Origin: Conchiformibius kuhniae DSM 17694
GTDB lineage: Bacteria > Pseudomonadota > Gammaproteobacteria > Burkholderiales > Neisseriaceae
Assembly: GCF_000428785.1 (NCBI RefSeq)
Contig: NZ_KE386798.1
Span: 18,306-59,451, forward strand
Direction of reading: 5' to 3'
DNA: 41,146 bases
Part shown: positions 9,601 through 16,694 of the stretch, piece after piece
How the letters are laid out: every line of letters starts with the position of its first letter
Numbering within the stretch: the first letter of the stretch is position 1
Made by a program: the position numbers and the translations under genes
Notes under the pieces: generated by a model
What the model saw: only the letters and a program-made list of their open reading frames with translations
Told to the model about the DNA's origin: nothing
Database searches by the model: none

Positions 9601-9859
9601 CCGCCCGATTTTGATGACTTCGTTTGCGTTTATTTTGGGGGTGGTGCCGCTTTATTTTTCATCGGGTGCGAGTGCGGCGAGCCAACGCGCCATCGGTACG
9701 ACCGTGTTTTGGGGCATGTTGGTGGGAACGGTGTTGTCGGTGTTTTGGGTGCCGGTGTTTTATGCTTTCGTGCGCCGCTTGTTTCCGGGCAAGCCGCCGC
9801 GCAATGCCGCGCAAGCCGCCGTGGAAGCGGGCTTGAACCTGAACAAACCCCCGCATTAA
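6662..9859 (+). CDS. mtrD: RND multidrug efflux inner-membrane pump (MtrD-like)
   Basis: A 1065-residue proton/drug antiporter of the hydrophobe-amphiphile efflux (HAE1) family, the trimeric pump of the tripartite system. The start (MAKFFIDRPIFAWVISIFIMI) is typical. Twelve transmembrane segments flank two large periplasmic loops. The proton-relay pair is seen in VLVIGIVVDDAIVVVENVE, and the TM10 lysine in VIGLSAKNAILIIEFAKDL. Length is normal. A GAAGG ribosome site lies before the ATG at 6662. It is cotranscribed with the adaptor and channel genes on either side. Confidence 0.96.
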   Translation: MAKFFIDRPIFAWVISIFIMIAGIIAIRQLPVSQYPSVAAPTITLTATYPGASAQVMEDSVLAVIERGMNGIEGLDYMSTSANSSGSGSVSLTFTPDTNEDLAQMNVQNKLSEVQALLPATVQQYGVNVSKSRSNFLMVLTLKSQKHSLEDMADFAQRNVVPELQRLEGVGAVRMFAAQRAMRVWIDPNKLQNFNLSFADVSAAISAQNAQISAGALGALPAKAGQNITATITAEGQLATPEQFGNIMLRSAENGANVRLKDVARIELGSEAYGASTRLNGTPSVGIAVMLSNSGNATATARFVRERMAQLQTYFPDDITWSAPYDTSKFVDISIEKVVNTLIEAMVLVFLVMFLFLQNLRYTLIPAIVVPISLLGAFAGIYYLSMSINVLTMFAMVLVIGIVVDDAIVVVENVERIMAEEGLPPREATKKAMGQISGAVIGITAVLVSVFVPMAMLNGAVGNIFRQFAATMALAIGFSAFLALTLTPALCATMLKPVRAGHHHEKRGFFGWFNRKFNAGNKRYEGWVVKLLRRTGSMMVVWLALLLGAGYVFTKLPTSFLPAEDSGNLMVSVQLPAGATKERTDKVLAEVEKVALDFKEVKEIITISGFSFFGSGQNMAMGFVILKDWDERPGLISDASIVSQLMMKKLMEGAVSDGMAIAANPPPIRELGNGGVEFYLQDRNGAGHEALLAKRNELIGKIRTNPMFSPRDTRAAGLEDAPQLKLHIDRETVAAQGVNFSAVRGVLASALGGTYVNDFPNNGRLQKVMVQAEAGARMQPEQILALTVPNNQGKAVPLSTFMSAKWVKGREQSVRFNGYPAMKVSTAPASGFSSGQAMAEIQRLVNEIGGGNYSVEWDGQSREEAKGEAQTLMLYAFVLLAVFLVLAALYESWSVPFAVLLVAPLGFLGVVLGVWLRNTFNNSVGIPIAYANDIYFKVGMITVIGLSAKNAILIIEFAKDLQAQGRTAMQAAVEAAHLRFRPILMTSFAFILGVVPLYFSSGASAASQRAIGTTVFWGMLVGTVLSVFWVPVFYAFVRRLFPGKPPRNAAQAAVEAGLNLNKPPH

Positions 9860-9878
9860 CCGTATAGGAAACAATGAT

Positions 9879-11390
9879 ATGAATAAATATTTATGGGTAT
9901 CGGTGTGGGCGGTGCTGTCGTTGGGCGCGTGCAGCCACATCAAGCCGGTGGTGAAACTTGCGCCCGATTACCGGCAGCCGCAAGTGGCGGTTCCCGAAAC
10001 GTTCCGTTACGACACGCCCGAGCAGGGCGAGGGCATTCAGGCGGCATCGTTGGGCTGGCAGGATTATTTTGCCGACCCGCGTTTGCACGCGCTGATTGAA
10101 TTGGCGTTGAAAAACAACACCGATTTGCGTACCGCCGCGCTGAATGTCGAGCAGGTACGCGCCCAATACGCCATCGCCCGCACGGCAGAAGTGCCGAACT
10201 TGGGCGCCAACGGCAGCGCGACACGGCGCGGCAACGACTACGGCGCGGCGAGCAATTACAGCATCGGTTTGGGCGTGAGCAATTTCGAGCTGGATTTGTG
10301 GGGCAGGGTGCGTAACGCCTCCGATGCGGCATTGCAGCAATATTTTGCCACCGCCGCCGCCAAAGACGCGGCGCATTTGAGCCTGATTGCCGCCGTTGCC
10401 AAAGCCCATTTCAACGAAATCTACGCCGATGCTTCGCTGAAACTGGCAGAACGGGTGCTTGCCGGACGCCAAGAAACCTACCGCCTGACCCGGCTCAAAC
10501 ACAAAGCGGGCGTGGTGTCCGCCATTCCCCTGCGCGAGCAGGAAGCCCTGATTGAAGCGGCGAAAAACAACCTTGCTACCGCCGCCAAAGGGCGCGAACA
10601 GGCGCGTAACGCCTTGGCACTGCTGATTGCCCAGCCCCTGCCCGCCAATCTGCCCAAGCCGCTTGCTTTGGACAAACAATACAAAATCAAACAACTGCCC
10701 GCAGGATTAAGCTCACAGCTTTTGCTCAACCGCCCCGACATCCGCGCCGCAGAATACCAATTGCGCCAAGCCAATGCCAACATCGGCGTGGCGCGTGCCG
10801 CCCTGTTTCCCACCATCGGGCTGACCGGCAGCATCGGCTTGGCAAGCGGACAATTGGGACAACTGTTGCAGGGCAACGGCAAAAACTGGTCGTTTGGCGG
10901 CGTGGTCAGCGTGCCGATTTTTGACTGGGGGCGCAATCGGGCGAATATCGAAGCAGTCAAAATCGCCCAAGAAAAAACCGTTGTTGCCTACGAAGCGGCA
11001 GTGCGCGCCGCCTTCCGCGACGTGTCCGATGCACTGGTGGCGCGCGCCGCCCTGCAAAGCCAATACCAGTCCAACATCGCCCAGCGCAACGCCCACAACG
11101 AACGCCTGCGCTTGGTCAAGCTGCGCTACAAACACGGCGCGGCAAGCTCGCTGGATTTGTTGGACGGCGAACGCAGCAGCCACAATGCCGAAAGCGGCGT
11201 CTTGGCAACACAACTTTCCTTATTGGAAAACATGGCGGATTTGTACAAAGCATTGGGCGGCGGGCTGAAACGCCACACCCGCGATGATGCCCCGACAACC
11301 GAAGCCCCCCCGCCCACGGCGGTGGACAAAGGACAGCCTTTGGGCAAACCTCTGCAACTGAAGCGCAACCGGAAAAACGTTGCCGAATAA
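9879..11390 (+). CDS. mtrE: Outer-membrane efflux channel lipoprotein (MtrE/NodT family)
   Basis: A 503-residue TolC-type exit duct that completes the tripartite pump. The lipoprotein signal ends LSLGAC. The two OEP repeats, each about 200 residues with long helices, are recognisable by DLRTAALNVEQVRAQYAIAR and RPDIRAAEYQLRQANANIGVARAALFPTIGLTG; the family motif PIFDWGRNRANIE is present. The C-terminal tail of about 40 residues is Pro/basic and longer than in Neisseria MtrE. The start at 9879 has AGGA upstream. A strong terminator follows at once, so mtrC-mtrD-mtrE ends here. Confidence 0.93.
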   Translation: MNKYLWVSVWAVLSLGACSHIKPVVKLAPDYRQPQVAVPETFRYDTPEQGEGIQAASLGWQDYFADPRLHALIELALKNNTDLRTAALNVEQVRAQYAIARTAEVPNLGANGSATRRGNDYGAASNYSIGLGVSNFELDLWGRVRNASDAALQQYFATAAAKDAAHLSLIAAVAKAHFNEIYADASLKLAERVLAGRQETYRLTRLKHKAGVVSAIPLREQEALIEAAKNNLATAAKGREQARNALALLIAQPLPANLPKPLALDKQYKIKQLPAGLSSQLLLNRPDIRAAEYQLRQANANIGVARAALFPTIGLTGSIGLASGQLGQLLQGNGKNWSFGGVVSVPIFDWGRNRANIEAVKIAQEKTVVAYEAAVRAAFRDVSDALVARAALQSQYQSNIAQRNAHNERLRLVKLRYKHGAASSLDLLDGERSSHNAESGVLATQLSLLENMADLYKALGGGLKRHTRDDAPTTEAPPPTAVDKGQPLGKPLQLKRNRKNVAE

Positions 11391-11429
11391 AACCAAGCGC
11401 ACGAAATGGATTCGTGCGCTTGGTTTTTT
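11391..11429 (+). terminator. Rho-independent terminator of mtrCDE
   Basis: A perfect 15-bp stem (AACCAAGCGCACGAA with its complement) closes a five-base loop and is followed by TTTT. It begins on the base after the mtrE stop codon. Bases 11430-11519 hold nothing recognisable. Confidence 0.92.
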
Positions 11430-11519
11430 AATGCCACCGTATGCCGTTGCGCCCGCGTATGCGGAAATCCGCTCAAACATCGGCACGGTTGGCAAACAAT
11501 GCGTGAAATTCAGGCACTT

Positions 11520-11718
11520 TAGGGCGTGTCATCAATTAGCCGAAAAAACGCCGCAGCGTCATTCCCGCGCAGGCGGGAATCCAAGTCGAAGCACGAGAAG
11601 CCTTGATAAAACATGGTTTGCCAAGCATCGGGAGGTGGATTCCCGCCTGCGCGGGAATGACGGTTTTTTATATTGTACTGAATTTTCAGTATAAAAAATT
11701 AAATGATGACACGCTCTA
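11520..11718. mobile_element. 199-bp MITE-like palindromic element, copy 1 (gives serC its stop)
   Basis: The ends are inverted repeats of TAGGGCGTGTCATCA type: TAGGGCGTGTCATCAATT at the left, and TAGAGCGTGTCATCATTT read from the right. Inside, two dRS3 hairpins (ATTCCCGCGCAGGCGGGAAT and its mirror) enclose about 60 bases that include CCTTGATAAAACA. The copy at 29114-29312 is the same element inverted, also 199 bp. Both ends read TA..., as expected for insertion at a TA dinucleotide (the Tc1/mariner and IS630 habit). No transposase is encoded, so it is non-autonomous. The right-end TAG is the serC stop codon. Confidence 0.82.
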
Positions 11719-12819
11719 GCCGTAACGCTTTTGAAACTCTTTCATAAACTCAATCAAGGCTTCCACGCCCTGAAGCGGCATGGCGTTGTAAATGCTGGCA
11801 CGCATGCCGCCCATGGATTTGTAACCGCGCAACAGCCGCAGTCCGCGCGTGGTGGATTCCTGTGCGAACAGTTCGTCCAAACGGGTGTCGCCGGTGCGGA
11901 AAATCACGTTCATTTTGGAGCGCGCGCCGGGGTGGACGTTGTTGATGTAGAAACCGCCGCTACTGTCAATCGCATCGTAAAGTGTTTTCGCTTTCAAGGT
12001 GTTGATGGTTTCCATTTGCGCCACGCCGCCTTGCGATTGCAGCCATCGGAACACCAGTCCCGAAATATAAATCGGATAGGTGGCGGGGGTGTTGTACATG
12101 CCGTCCCGTTGGACGTGGGATTTGTAGTTCCACACGTCGGGAATGCGGTCGGAACAGCGTTCCAGCAAATCTTCGCGGATAATCACGATGGTCGCGCCCG
12201 AAGGCCCGATGTTTTTCTGTGCGCCCGCGTAAATCACGCCGAAGTCCGACACGTTCACGCGCCGCGACAAAATCTCGCTGGACATGTCACAAATCAAAGG
12301 CGGCATGCCTTCAGGCAGCTTGGGCACTTCGCGGTATTGCAGCCCGTGTACGGTTTCGTTAATCACAAAATGCACAAACGCCGAATCGGGGCTGATGTCC
12401 CAAGACGATACGGGCGGCAGGTTTTGGTAATGGTATTGTTTGCCGTCTGCCGCCAAGTGGATTTCGGCATCGGAGAGTTTGCCCATTTGCGAGTGGGCGA
12501 TTTCCGACCAGTTGCCCGTTACCACCGAATCCACGCGCTTGAAACCGTTGGCGAAATTCATCACCACCTGATTAAACTGCGCCGATGCGCCGCCTTGCAG
12601 GAACAAGACTTTGTAGTTGTCGGGAATGTCCATGAGTTGGCGCAAATCCTGTTCGGCGTGGTAGAGAATGCTCATAAACACGTCCGAGCGGTGGCTCATG
12701 GTCATCACCGAAAAGCCGGTGCCGTTGTAGTCAAACATTTCGCTTTGCGCGGTGCGCAGCACGCTTTCGGGCAGCACGGCGGGGCCGGCGGAAAAATTGT
12801 AAATCGGGGTTTCGTACAT
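11716..12819 (-). CDS. serC: Phosphoserine aminotransferase SerC
   Basis: A 367-residue PLP enzyme that makes phosphoserine from phosphohydroxypyruvate (serine synthesis) and also acts in pyridoxine synthesis. The N-terminal YNFSAGPAVLPE block, the QGGASAQFNQV phosphate-binding region and YAGAQKNIGPSG with the PLP lysine are all present. Length matches the family. ATG 12817-12819 has AAGGA upstream. The last codon, TAG, is the terminal three bases of the MITE-like element inserted directly after the gene. The C-terminus (FQKRYG) appears full length, so the insertion probably replaced one stop codon with another. Confidence 0.96.
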   Translation of the reverse strand: MYETPIYNFSAGPAVLPESVLRTAQSEMFDYNGTGFSVMTMSHRSDVFMSILYHAEQDLRQLMDIPDNYKVLFLQGGASAQFNQVVMNFANGFKRVDSVVTGNWSEIAHSQMGKLSDAEIHLAADGKQYHYQNLPPVSSWDISPDSAFVHFVINETVHGLQYREVPKLPEGMPPLICDMSSEILSRRVNVSDFGVIYAGAQKNIGPSGATIVIIREDLLERCSDRIPDVWNYKSHVQRDGMYNTPATYPIYISGLVFRWLQSQGGVAQMETINTLKAKTLYDAIDSSGGFYINNVHPGARSKMNVIFRTGDTRLDELFAQESTTRGLRLLRGYKSMGGMRASIYNAMPLQGVEALIEFMKEFQKRYG

Positions 12820-12854
12820 GGCGGGGGTTCCTTGTTTTTCTGATGGCGGGGCGT

Positions 12855-12869
12855 TTCAGGCTGCCTGAA
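12855..12869. repeat. DNA uptake sequence
   Basis: Near-palindrome TTCAGGCTGCCTGAA upstream of serC. It carries the 12-mer of the Kingella/Simonsiella-type uptake dialect on both strands, differing only in the central base. Confidence 0.85.
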
Positions 12870-12941
12870 ACAAAAGGGCTTTACATTCTATAACCGTTTT
12901 TTAAAAAAATCCACAATGCAGGGAAGGCGTGTTTTTGCGTT

Positions 12942-12956
12942 TTCAGGCTGCCTGAA
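12942..12956. repeat. DNA uptake sequence
   Basis: A second TTCAGGCTGCCTGAA 72 bases from the first, in the same serC upstream gap. The two do not form a terminator with one another. Confidence 0.85.
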
Positions 12957-12964
12957 TAAAGTAT

Positions 12965-13052
12965 GTAGATTGGGTTAGGCGTAAGCCGTAACCCAACATT
13001 TCCGAATAAACCGTTGATTGTTGGGTTTGCGCTGCGCTCCAACCCAATCTAC
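12965..13052. repeat. Inverted-repeat element ending GTAGATTGGGTT
   Basis: An 88-base palindromic unit whose ends read GTAGATTGGGTT on both strands. Inner arms carry TAACCCAACA and TGTTGGGTTTG around a short AT-rich centre. This looks like a small dispersed repeat of the kind scattered between genes in many bacteria. It sits one base beyond the stop of the Imm6-type gene and may fold as an RNA hairpin for that transcript. Confidence 0.65.
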
Positions 13053-13053
13053 G

Positions 13054-13470
13054 TTAATCTTGATAAGAATTTATATGCAATAAATTCATTTTAGATAGAT
13101 TTTCCATAAACAAAACTATTGTATTCTCATCTATATTTTCTAAAATAGGTGGCAAATAACCGTTACTATTTTCTTTTTGATATGCTAATAATGAAATGTA
13201 GGAAATTGCATAAACAATATTATCTAATTTTAAAATATTCTCTTCATTTTTATCTAGTTGCATTAGTATGCAAATGCCGCCAAAATCAGTACCATCATCT
13301 AAAGTTGAATAAATTGTGTCTGCTGAAATATCTTGATTTGCAATCCATTTCCAGCAAAGATTTAGAGCATTTCTGATAATTTCCTTATGACTGAAATTCA
13401 ACTGACGAAAAATCAATTCACTATACACCAACATAAAAACAGCTTGTTTCTTTTGATTTTTAAAATCCAT
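13054..13470 (-). CDS. Orphan Imm6-family-like immunity protein
   Basis: A 138-residue, soluble, mostly helical acidic protein. RNALNLCWKWIANQDISADTIYSTLDD followed by an acidic stretch and IVYAISYISLLAYQKEN resembles the Imm6 family (conserved C-W-x-W near residue 40, then a Tyr-rich helix). Imm6 proteins neutralise polymorphic contact-dependent or secreted toxins. No toxin gene or truncated toxin 3' end is visible next to it. Base composition is far more AT-rich than its neighbours, and it lies between two repeats and a broken macB end, which suggests a transferred orphan. The start at 13468-13470 has a poor ribosome site. Family call is from memory. Confidence 0.62.
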   Translation of the reverse strand: MDFKNQKKQAVFMLVYSELIFRQLNFSHKEIIRNALNLCWKWIANQDISADTIYSTLDDGTDFGGICILMQLDKNEENILKLDNIVYAISYISLLAYQKENSNGYLPPILENIDENTIVLFMENLSKMNLLHINSYQD

Positions 13471-13503
13471 TTTATTTCATTTTAAAAATAGTTGTTTATC
13501 ATT

Positions 13504-13518
13504 TTCAGGCTACCTGAA
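13504..13518. repeat. Variant uptake sequence (AGGCTACCTGAA)
   Basis: TTCAGGCTACCTGAA differs from the prevailing form by G to A in the core. AGGCTACCTGAA is the Eikenella-type dialect, so this may mark DNA taken up from a relative. It lies directly between the Imm6-type gene and the macB remnant. Confidence 0.55.
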
Positions 13519-13523
13519 ACACC

Positions 13524-13610
13524 TCAATCATGCGCCAACGCATCAATCGGATTCAATTTCGCCGCATTTTTGGCGGGAATAAAACCGAACAACACCCCGA
13601 TAAAACGGAA
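13524..13610 (-). pseudogene. 3'-end remnant of a MacB/FtsX-type ABC permease gene
   Basis: On the minus strand the reading FIGVLFGFIPAKNAAKLNP then IDALAHD and a TGA stop (13524-13526) matches the extreme C-terminus of MacB-type permeases (GFxPAxxAAxLxPIxAL). Upstream of about 13610 the same frame loses the resemblance and there is no start. Only about 28 codons survive, so this is the tail of a deleted gene. Confidence 0.7.
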
Positions 13611-13900
13611 ATACGACACTACCCCACAACCGACTCTGTAGAAAACGTTGTAATCGTATGCTATAGAGCTTGTCCGGTACAGCCGGACGTCATTGGAATG
13701 ATTTTTGTGCTTTGGTGGCGGTTATTTGGGGATATTTTTTCGGGAGTATTTCAAGGTATCCTCAAATATACCCTCATCGGGCGGTTGTTTCAATTGGGCG
13801 GGATTAGACGGGATTAGACGATACAAGCAGGAAAAAATGGGCGGGAAAATAGCATTTAAACCTTATTGTTAAAAATATTTGGTTTACGGTGTTGGACGTA
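13611..13900. other. Non-coding stretch with small repeats
   Basis: I see no convincing gene here. It holds a hairpin (GTCCGG 13672-13677 with CCGGAC 13683-13688) and a perfect tandem pair of the 10-mer GGATTAGACG (13801-13820). Together with the macB remnant it looks like decayed DNA between an acquired gene and a tRNA gene. No integrase is nearby. Confidence 0.5.
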
Positions 13901-13929
13901 AAAAAACAGCCCCGAAAGGCTGCTTTTTT
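13901..13929 (-). terminator. Terminator of tRNA-Leu(UAG)
   Basis: On the minus strand a CAGCC/GGCTG stem with a short TTTCGG-type loop is followed by a run of seven T. It begins eight bases past the tRNA 3' end. Confidence 0.85.
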
Positions 13930-13936
13930 GTGAGTG

Positions 13937-14021
13937 TGGTGCGGACGGAGAGACTCGAACTCTCACACATCACTGCGCCGGAACCTAAATCCGGTGCGTC
14001 TACCAATTTCGCCACGTCCGC
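13937..14021 (-). tRNA. tRNA-Leu, anticodon UAG
   Basis: An 85-base class II tRNA. The acceptor arms GCGGACG/CGTCCGC pair perfectly. The anticodon stem CCGGA/TCCGG holds a loop TTTAGGT with anticodon TAG. A long variable arm precedes the T arm GAGAGTTCGAGTCTCTC. The 3' CCA is encoded (complement of 13937-13939). Confidence 0.96.
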
Positions 14022-14066
14022 AAGCAAAACGGCGATTATACGGCAAACCGCCGCAAATGCAAGCCG

Positions 14067-15089
14067 TCAAATCCGCCCCAGCAGCATGGCATCGCCGTAG
14101 CTGAAAAAACGGTATTCGCGTTCTACGGCGTGGCGGTAAACCTCGCGGATATGCGCCGTTCCCGCCAGCGCCGACACCAGCATCAGCAAGGTGGATTTGG
14201 GCAGGTGGAAATTGGTAATCAGGCGGTCAACCACCTGAAAACGGTAGCTCGGCGTGATGAAAATATCGGTGTCGCCTGAGCCCGCGTGCAGGCTGCCCGA
14301 ACGCGCCGCCGATTCCAATGCCCTCAGCGAAGTGGTGCCGACCGCCCACACTTTGCCGCCCCGCGCCCGCGTTTGTGCCACCGCTTCGGCGGTTTGCGGC
14401 GGGATTTCAAACCATTCGCTGTGCATTTTGTGGTCGGCGATGTTGTCGCCGCGCACGGGTTGGAACGTCCCCGCGCCCACGTGCAAAGTCAGTTCCGCCG
14501 TTTGCACGCCTTTGCCGCGCAGCGCGTCCAGCAACTCATCGGTAAAATGCAAACCCGCAGTCGGTGCCGCCACCGCGCCCTGATGTTTGGCGTAAACGGT
14601 TTGGTAACGGGCATCGTCATCATCGTCCGCCGCACGGACGATGTAGGGCGGAAGCGGCAGTTTGCCGTGCCGCTCCAGCAATTCGTACACGTTCAGGCTG
14701 CCTGAAAAACGCAGGCGGAACAATTCGTTTTCCCGAGCTTCCATTATCGCATCAATACCGCCGTCAAACCGCAGTTCCGCGCCCGCTTTCGGCGATTTGG
14801 ACGCGCGCACGTGCGCCAACACCGTGTGCGCGTCCAACACGCGTTCCACCAAAGCCTCCACGCGCCCGCCGCTCGCTTTTTGTCCGAACAAACGCGCTTT
14901 CATCACTTTGGTGTTGTTGAACACCAGCAAATCGCCCGCCGACACAAATTCGGGCAAATCGGCAAACGTGCAGTCGCGCAAAGGGCTGTTTGGCAAGGCC
15001 GCCAGCAGACGGCTGCCGCCGCGCTCGGCGGGCGGGTGTTGGGCAATCAGGTGTTCGGGCAGGTCAAAATCAAAATCCGATAATTGCAT
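14067..15089 (-). CDS. queA: S-adenosylmethionine:tRNA ribosyltransferase-isomerase QueA
   Basis: A 340-residue enzyme that moves the ribosyl part of SAM onto preQ1 in tRNA to make epoxyqueuosine. The standard start is MQLSDFDFDLPEHLIAQHPP. Further signatures are LLVFNNTKVMKARLFGQK, APTAGLHFTDELL, HVGAGTFQPV, the VGTTSLRALES block and TNFHLPKSTLLMLVSA. The ATG at 15087-15089 fits the family; the TTG seven codons upstream does not. An uptake sequence (14692-14706) lies inside the gene. queF and yhhQ elsewhere in the window serve the same pathway. Confidence 0.96.
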   Translation of the reverse strand: MQLSDFDFDLPEHLIAQHPPAERGGSRLLAALPNSPLRDCTFADLPEFVSAGDLLVFNNTKVMKARLFGQKASGGRVEALVERVLDAHTVLAHVRASKSPKAGAELRFDGGIDAIMEARENELFRLRFSGSLNVYELLERHGKLPLPPYIVRAADDDDDARYQTVYAKHQGAVAAPTAGLHFTDELLDALRGKGVQTAELTLHVGAGTFQPVRGDNIADHKMHSEWFEIPPQTAEAVAQTRARGGKVWAVGTTSLRALESAARSGSLHAGSGDTDIFITPSYRFQVVDRLITNFHLPKSTLLMLVSALAGTAHIREVYRHAVEREYRFFSYGDAMLLGRI

Positions 15090-15163
15090 GCTTGTTGTCC
15101 AAATAAGCAAATTTTAACACGCATGCCAAGCGCGAAACCAAACGGGTTGCCGTAAAATTTTAG

Positions 15164-15192
15164 ATGACAAAACCGCTACATCGTGCTACAAT
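15164..15192 (+). promoter_or_regulatory. Sigma-70 promoter of the Sel1-repeat gene
   Basis: ATGACA (15164-15169) and TACAAT (15187-15192) are 17 bases apart. A TGC directly before the -10 makes an extended -10. The start codon is 50 bases downstream. Confidence 0.7.
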
Positions 15193-15241
15193 CGCGCCCG
15201 CGCCAATACGCGCTTTTTAAATTCAAGACAAAGGATTAAGC

Positions 15242-16225
15242 ATGAAAAAACTGCCATGCCGCAATTTGAATAAAGTTTTGGTAGCGGCGATTGCCGCGCT
15301 GGGTTTGCTGACGGCTGCGCCCGTGATGGCGGGTGCGTTAGAAGACGGCATGACTGCCTTTAAAAAAGGCAATTACGCCGAAGCACATCGTTTGTGGCTG
15401 CCTTTGGCACAACAAGGTAATAGCCAAATACAAACCATGCTCGGCGCGATGTATGTTGAAGGAAAAGGTGTGAAACAAAATTACACACTGGCTCGCCAAT
15501 GGTATGAAAAAGCCGCCACCCAAGGCGATGCAGATGCACAATACAATCTCGGTGTACTGTATGAAAAAGGACATGGCGTGGCACAAAATTACGCACTTGC
15601 CAGACGATGGTATGAAAAAGCTGCTGCTCAAGGCATGGCTAAAGCACAATACAATCTCGGCATTCTGTATGCCAACGGGCGCGGCGTAGCGCAAAATTAC
15701 GCACTTGCCAAACAATGGTATGAAAAAGCCGCTAAACAAGGCAAAACCGATGCACAATACAATCTGGGCGTACTGTATTACAACGGACAAGGCGTAACGC
15801 AAAATTACGCGCTTGCAAAACAATGGCTTGAAAAAGCCGCCGCTCAAGGCGATGCTGGAGCACAATACAATCTCGGCGCGTTATACAACGATGGGCGCGG
15901 CGTAGCGCAAGATTACTCGCTTGCCCGTCAATGGTACGAAAAAGCTGCCGCTCAAGGCAATGTCGATGCACAAACCAATCTTGGCACACTGTATCTCAAT
16001 GGCAAAGGCGTAACACAAAATTACGCGTTTGCCAAACAATGGTTCGAAAAAGCCGCTACCCAAGGCGATGCCATTGCACAATTCAATCTTGGCGTGCTGT
16101 ATGCCAACGGGCATGGCGTAACGCAAAATTACGCACTTGCCCGTCAATGGTGGGAAAAAGCCGCCGCTCAAGGTGATGAAACCGCCAAGGAAAACCTGCA
16201 AATCTTAAAATCAAAAGGTTATTAA
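15242..16225 (+). CDS. Secreted Sel1-repeat protein
   Basis: A 327-residue protein with a signal peptide (residues 1 to about 30, ending APVMAG). Residues 34-58 (GMTAFKKGNYAEAHRLWLPLA) begin the solenoid, followed by seven near-identical 36-residue Sel1/TPR-like repeats (AQYNLGxLYxxGxGVxQNYALAxQWYEKAAxQGD) and a partial last one ending LKSKGY. The repeats are also close at the DNA level (108-base unit), so copy number may vary between strains by slippage. Sel1 proteins act as protein-binding scaffolds, often in the periplasm; the partner is unknown. AAGGA precedes the ATG at 15242, and a hairpin terminator follows. Confidence 0.92.
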   Translation: MKKLPCRNLNKVLVAAIAALGLLTAAPVMAGALEDGMTAFKKGNYAEAHRLWLPLAQQGNSQIQTMLGAMYVEGKGVKQNYTLARQWYEKAATQGDADAQYNLGVLYEKGHGVAQNYALARRWYEKAAAQGMAKAQYNLGILYANGRGVAQNYALAKQWYEKAAKQGKTDAQYNLGVLYYNGQGVTQNYALAKQWLEKAAAQGDAGAQYNLGALYNDGRGVAQDYSLARQWYEKAAAQGNVDAQTNLGTLYLNGKGVTQNYAFAKQWFEKAATQGDAIAQFNLGVLYANGHGVTQNYALARQWWEKAAAQGDETAKENLQILKSKGY

Positions 16226-16253
16226 ACCCCGCGCTGCCGTACTGCACGGCATT

Positions 16254-16284
16254 CCCTCCCCCGCTTGCAGGGGAGGGTGTTTTT
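16254..16284 (+). terminator. Terminator of the Sel1-repeat gene
   Basis: Stem CCCTCCCC/GGGGAGGG with an eight-base loop CGCTTGCA, then TGTTTTT. It lies 28 bases past the stop codon. Confidence 0.85.
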
Positions 16285-16412
16285 GGTTTCGCCTGAAAAA
16301 ACATAGTCAAAATATGCCGCGACTTGTGTGAAATGCGGTAAAACCACGCTGCCCGACCGTTTTCCCGCCGTATAATCCGCACCGTTTTCCACATCACAAA
16401 AAGGTTTCGCAA

Positions 16413-16694
16413 ATGTTTGAAGGGTTAAGCCATCTGATTGATTTGGCGGTATTGCTGGCGGCGGCGTATGCGGGCAATGTGCTGGCGAAGCAGGTCAAGC
16501 AACGCTATTTGCTCAAGCATCATTACCGCCGCCAAGCGGTTTTAACGGCGGTGTTTTGGCACAGTCAGGCGGGCATGATGGTGTTGATTGATGCGGCGGT
16601 ATTGTATGGCTATTATTTGTATTCAAGTTTCGCGCACGCACCGCAATCGTTTCAAAATCAAGACGTATTGCGGTTTTTGAAAAACAAATCCTGA
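16413..16694 (+). CDS. Small two-helix membrane protein, unknown
   Basis: A 93-residue protein I do not recognise. Two hydrophobic segments are visible: about residues 8-26 (IDLAVLLAAAYAGNVLA) and about 52-72 (GMMVLIDAAVLYGYYLY). Between them is a basic, cytoplasm-like loop, KQVKQRYLLKHHYRRQ. An AAAGG site precedes the ATG. A TATAAT at 16371-16376 is the likely -10; its -35 is weak. The stop overlaps the start of the next small gene by one base, so the two are translationally coupled and probably work together. Confidence 0.72.
   Translation: MFEGLSHLIDLAVLLAAAYAGNVLAKQVKQRYLLKHHYRRQAVLTAVFWHSQAGMMVLIDAAVLYGYYLYSSFAHAPQSFQNQDVLRFLKNKS

Noticed and set aside
11380..11694. A 104-codon frame through the mtrE terminator and the MITE-like element
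   Set aside because: It translates a terminator hairpin and repeat DNA (the HSRAGGNPS type of spurious peptide).
11520..11718. Calling the 199-bp element a Correia (CREE) repeat
   Set aside because: The terminal repeats read TAGGGCGTGTCATCA, not the TATAGTGGATTAA type of Correia elements.
13530..13817. A plus-strand frame of 95 codons after the Imm6-type gene
   Set aside because: It reads the antisense of the macB remnant and then low-complexity DNA; no ribosome site and no recognisable product.
13937..14021. tRNA-Leu as an integration site for the AT-rich island
   Set aside because: No integrase, no repeated tRNA 3' end and no second boundary could be seen.
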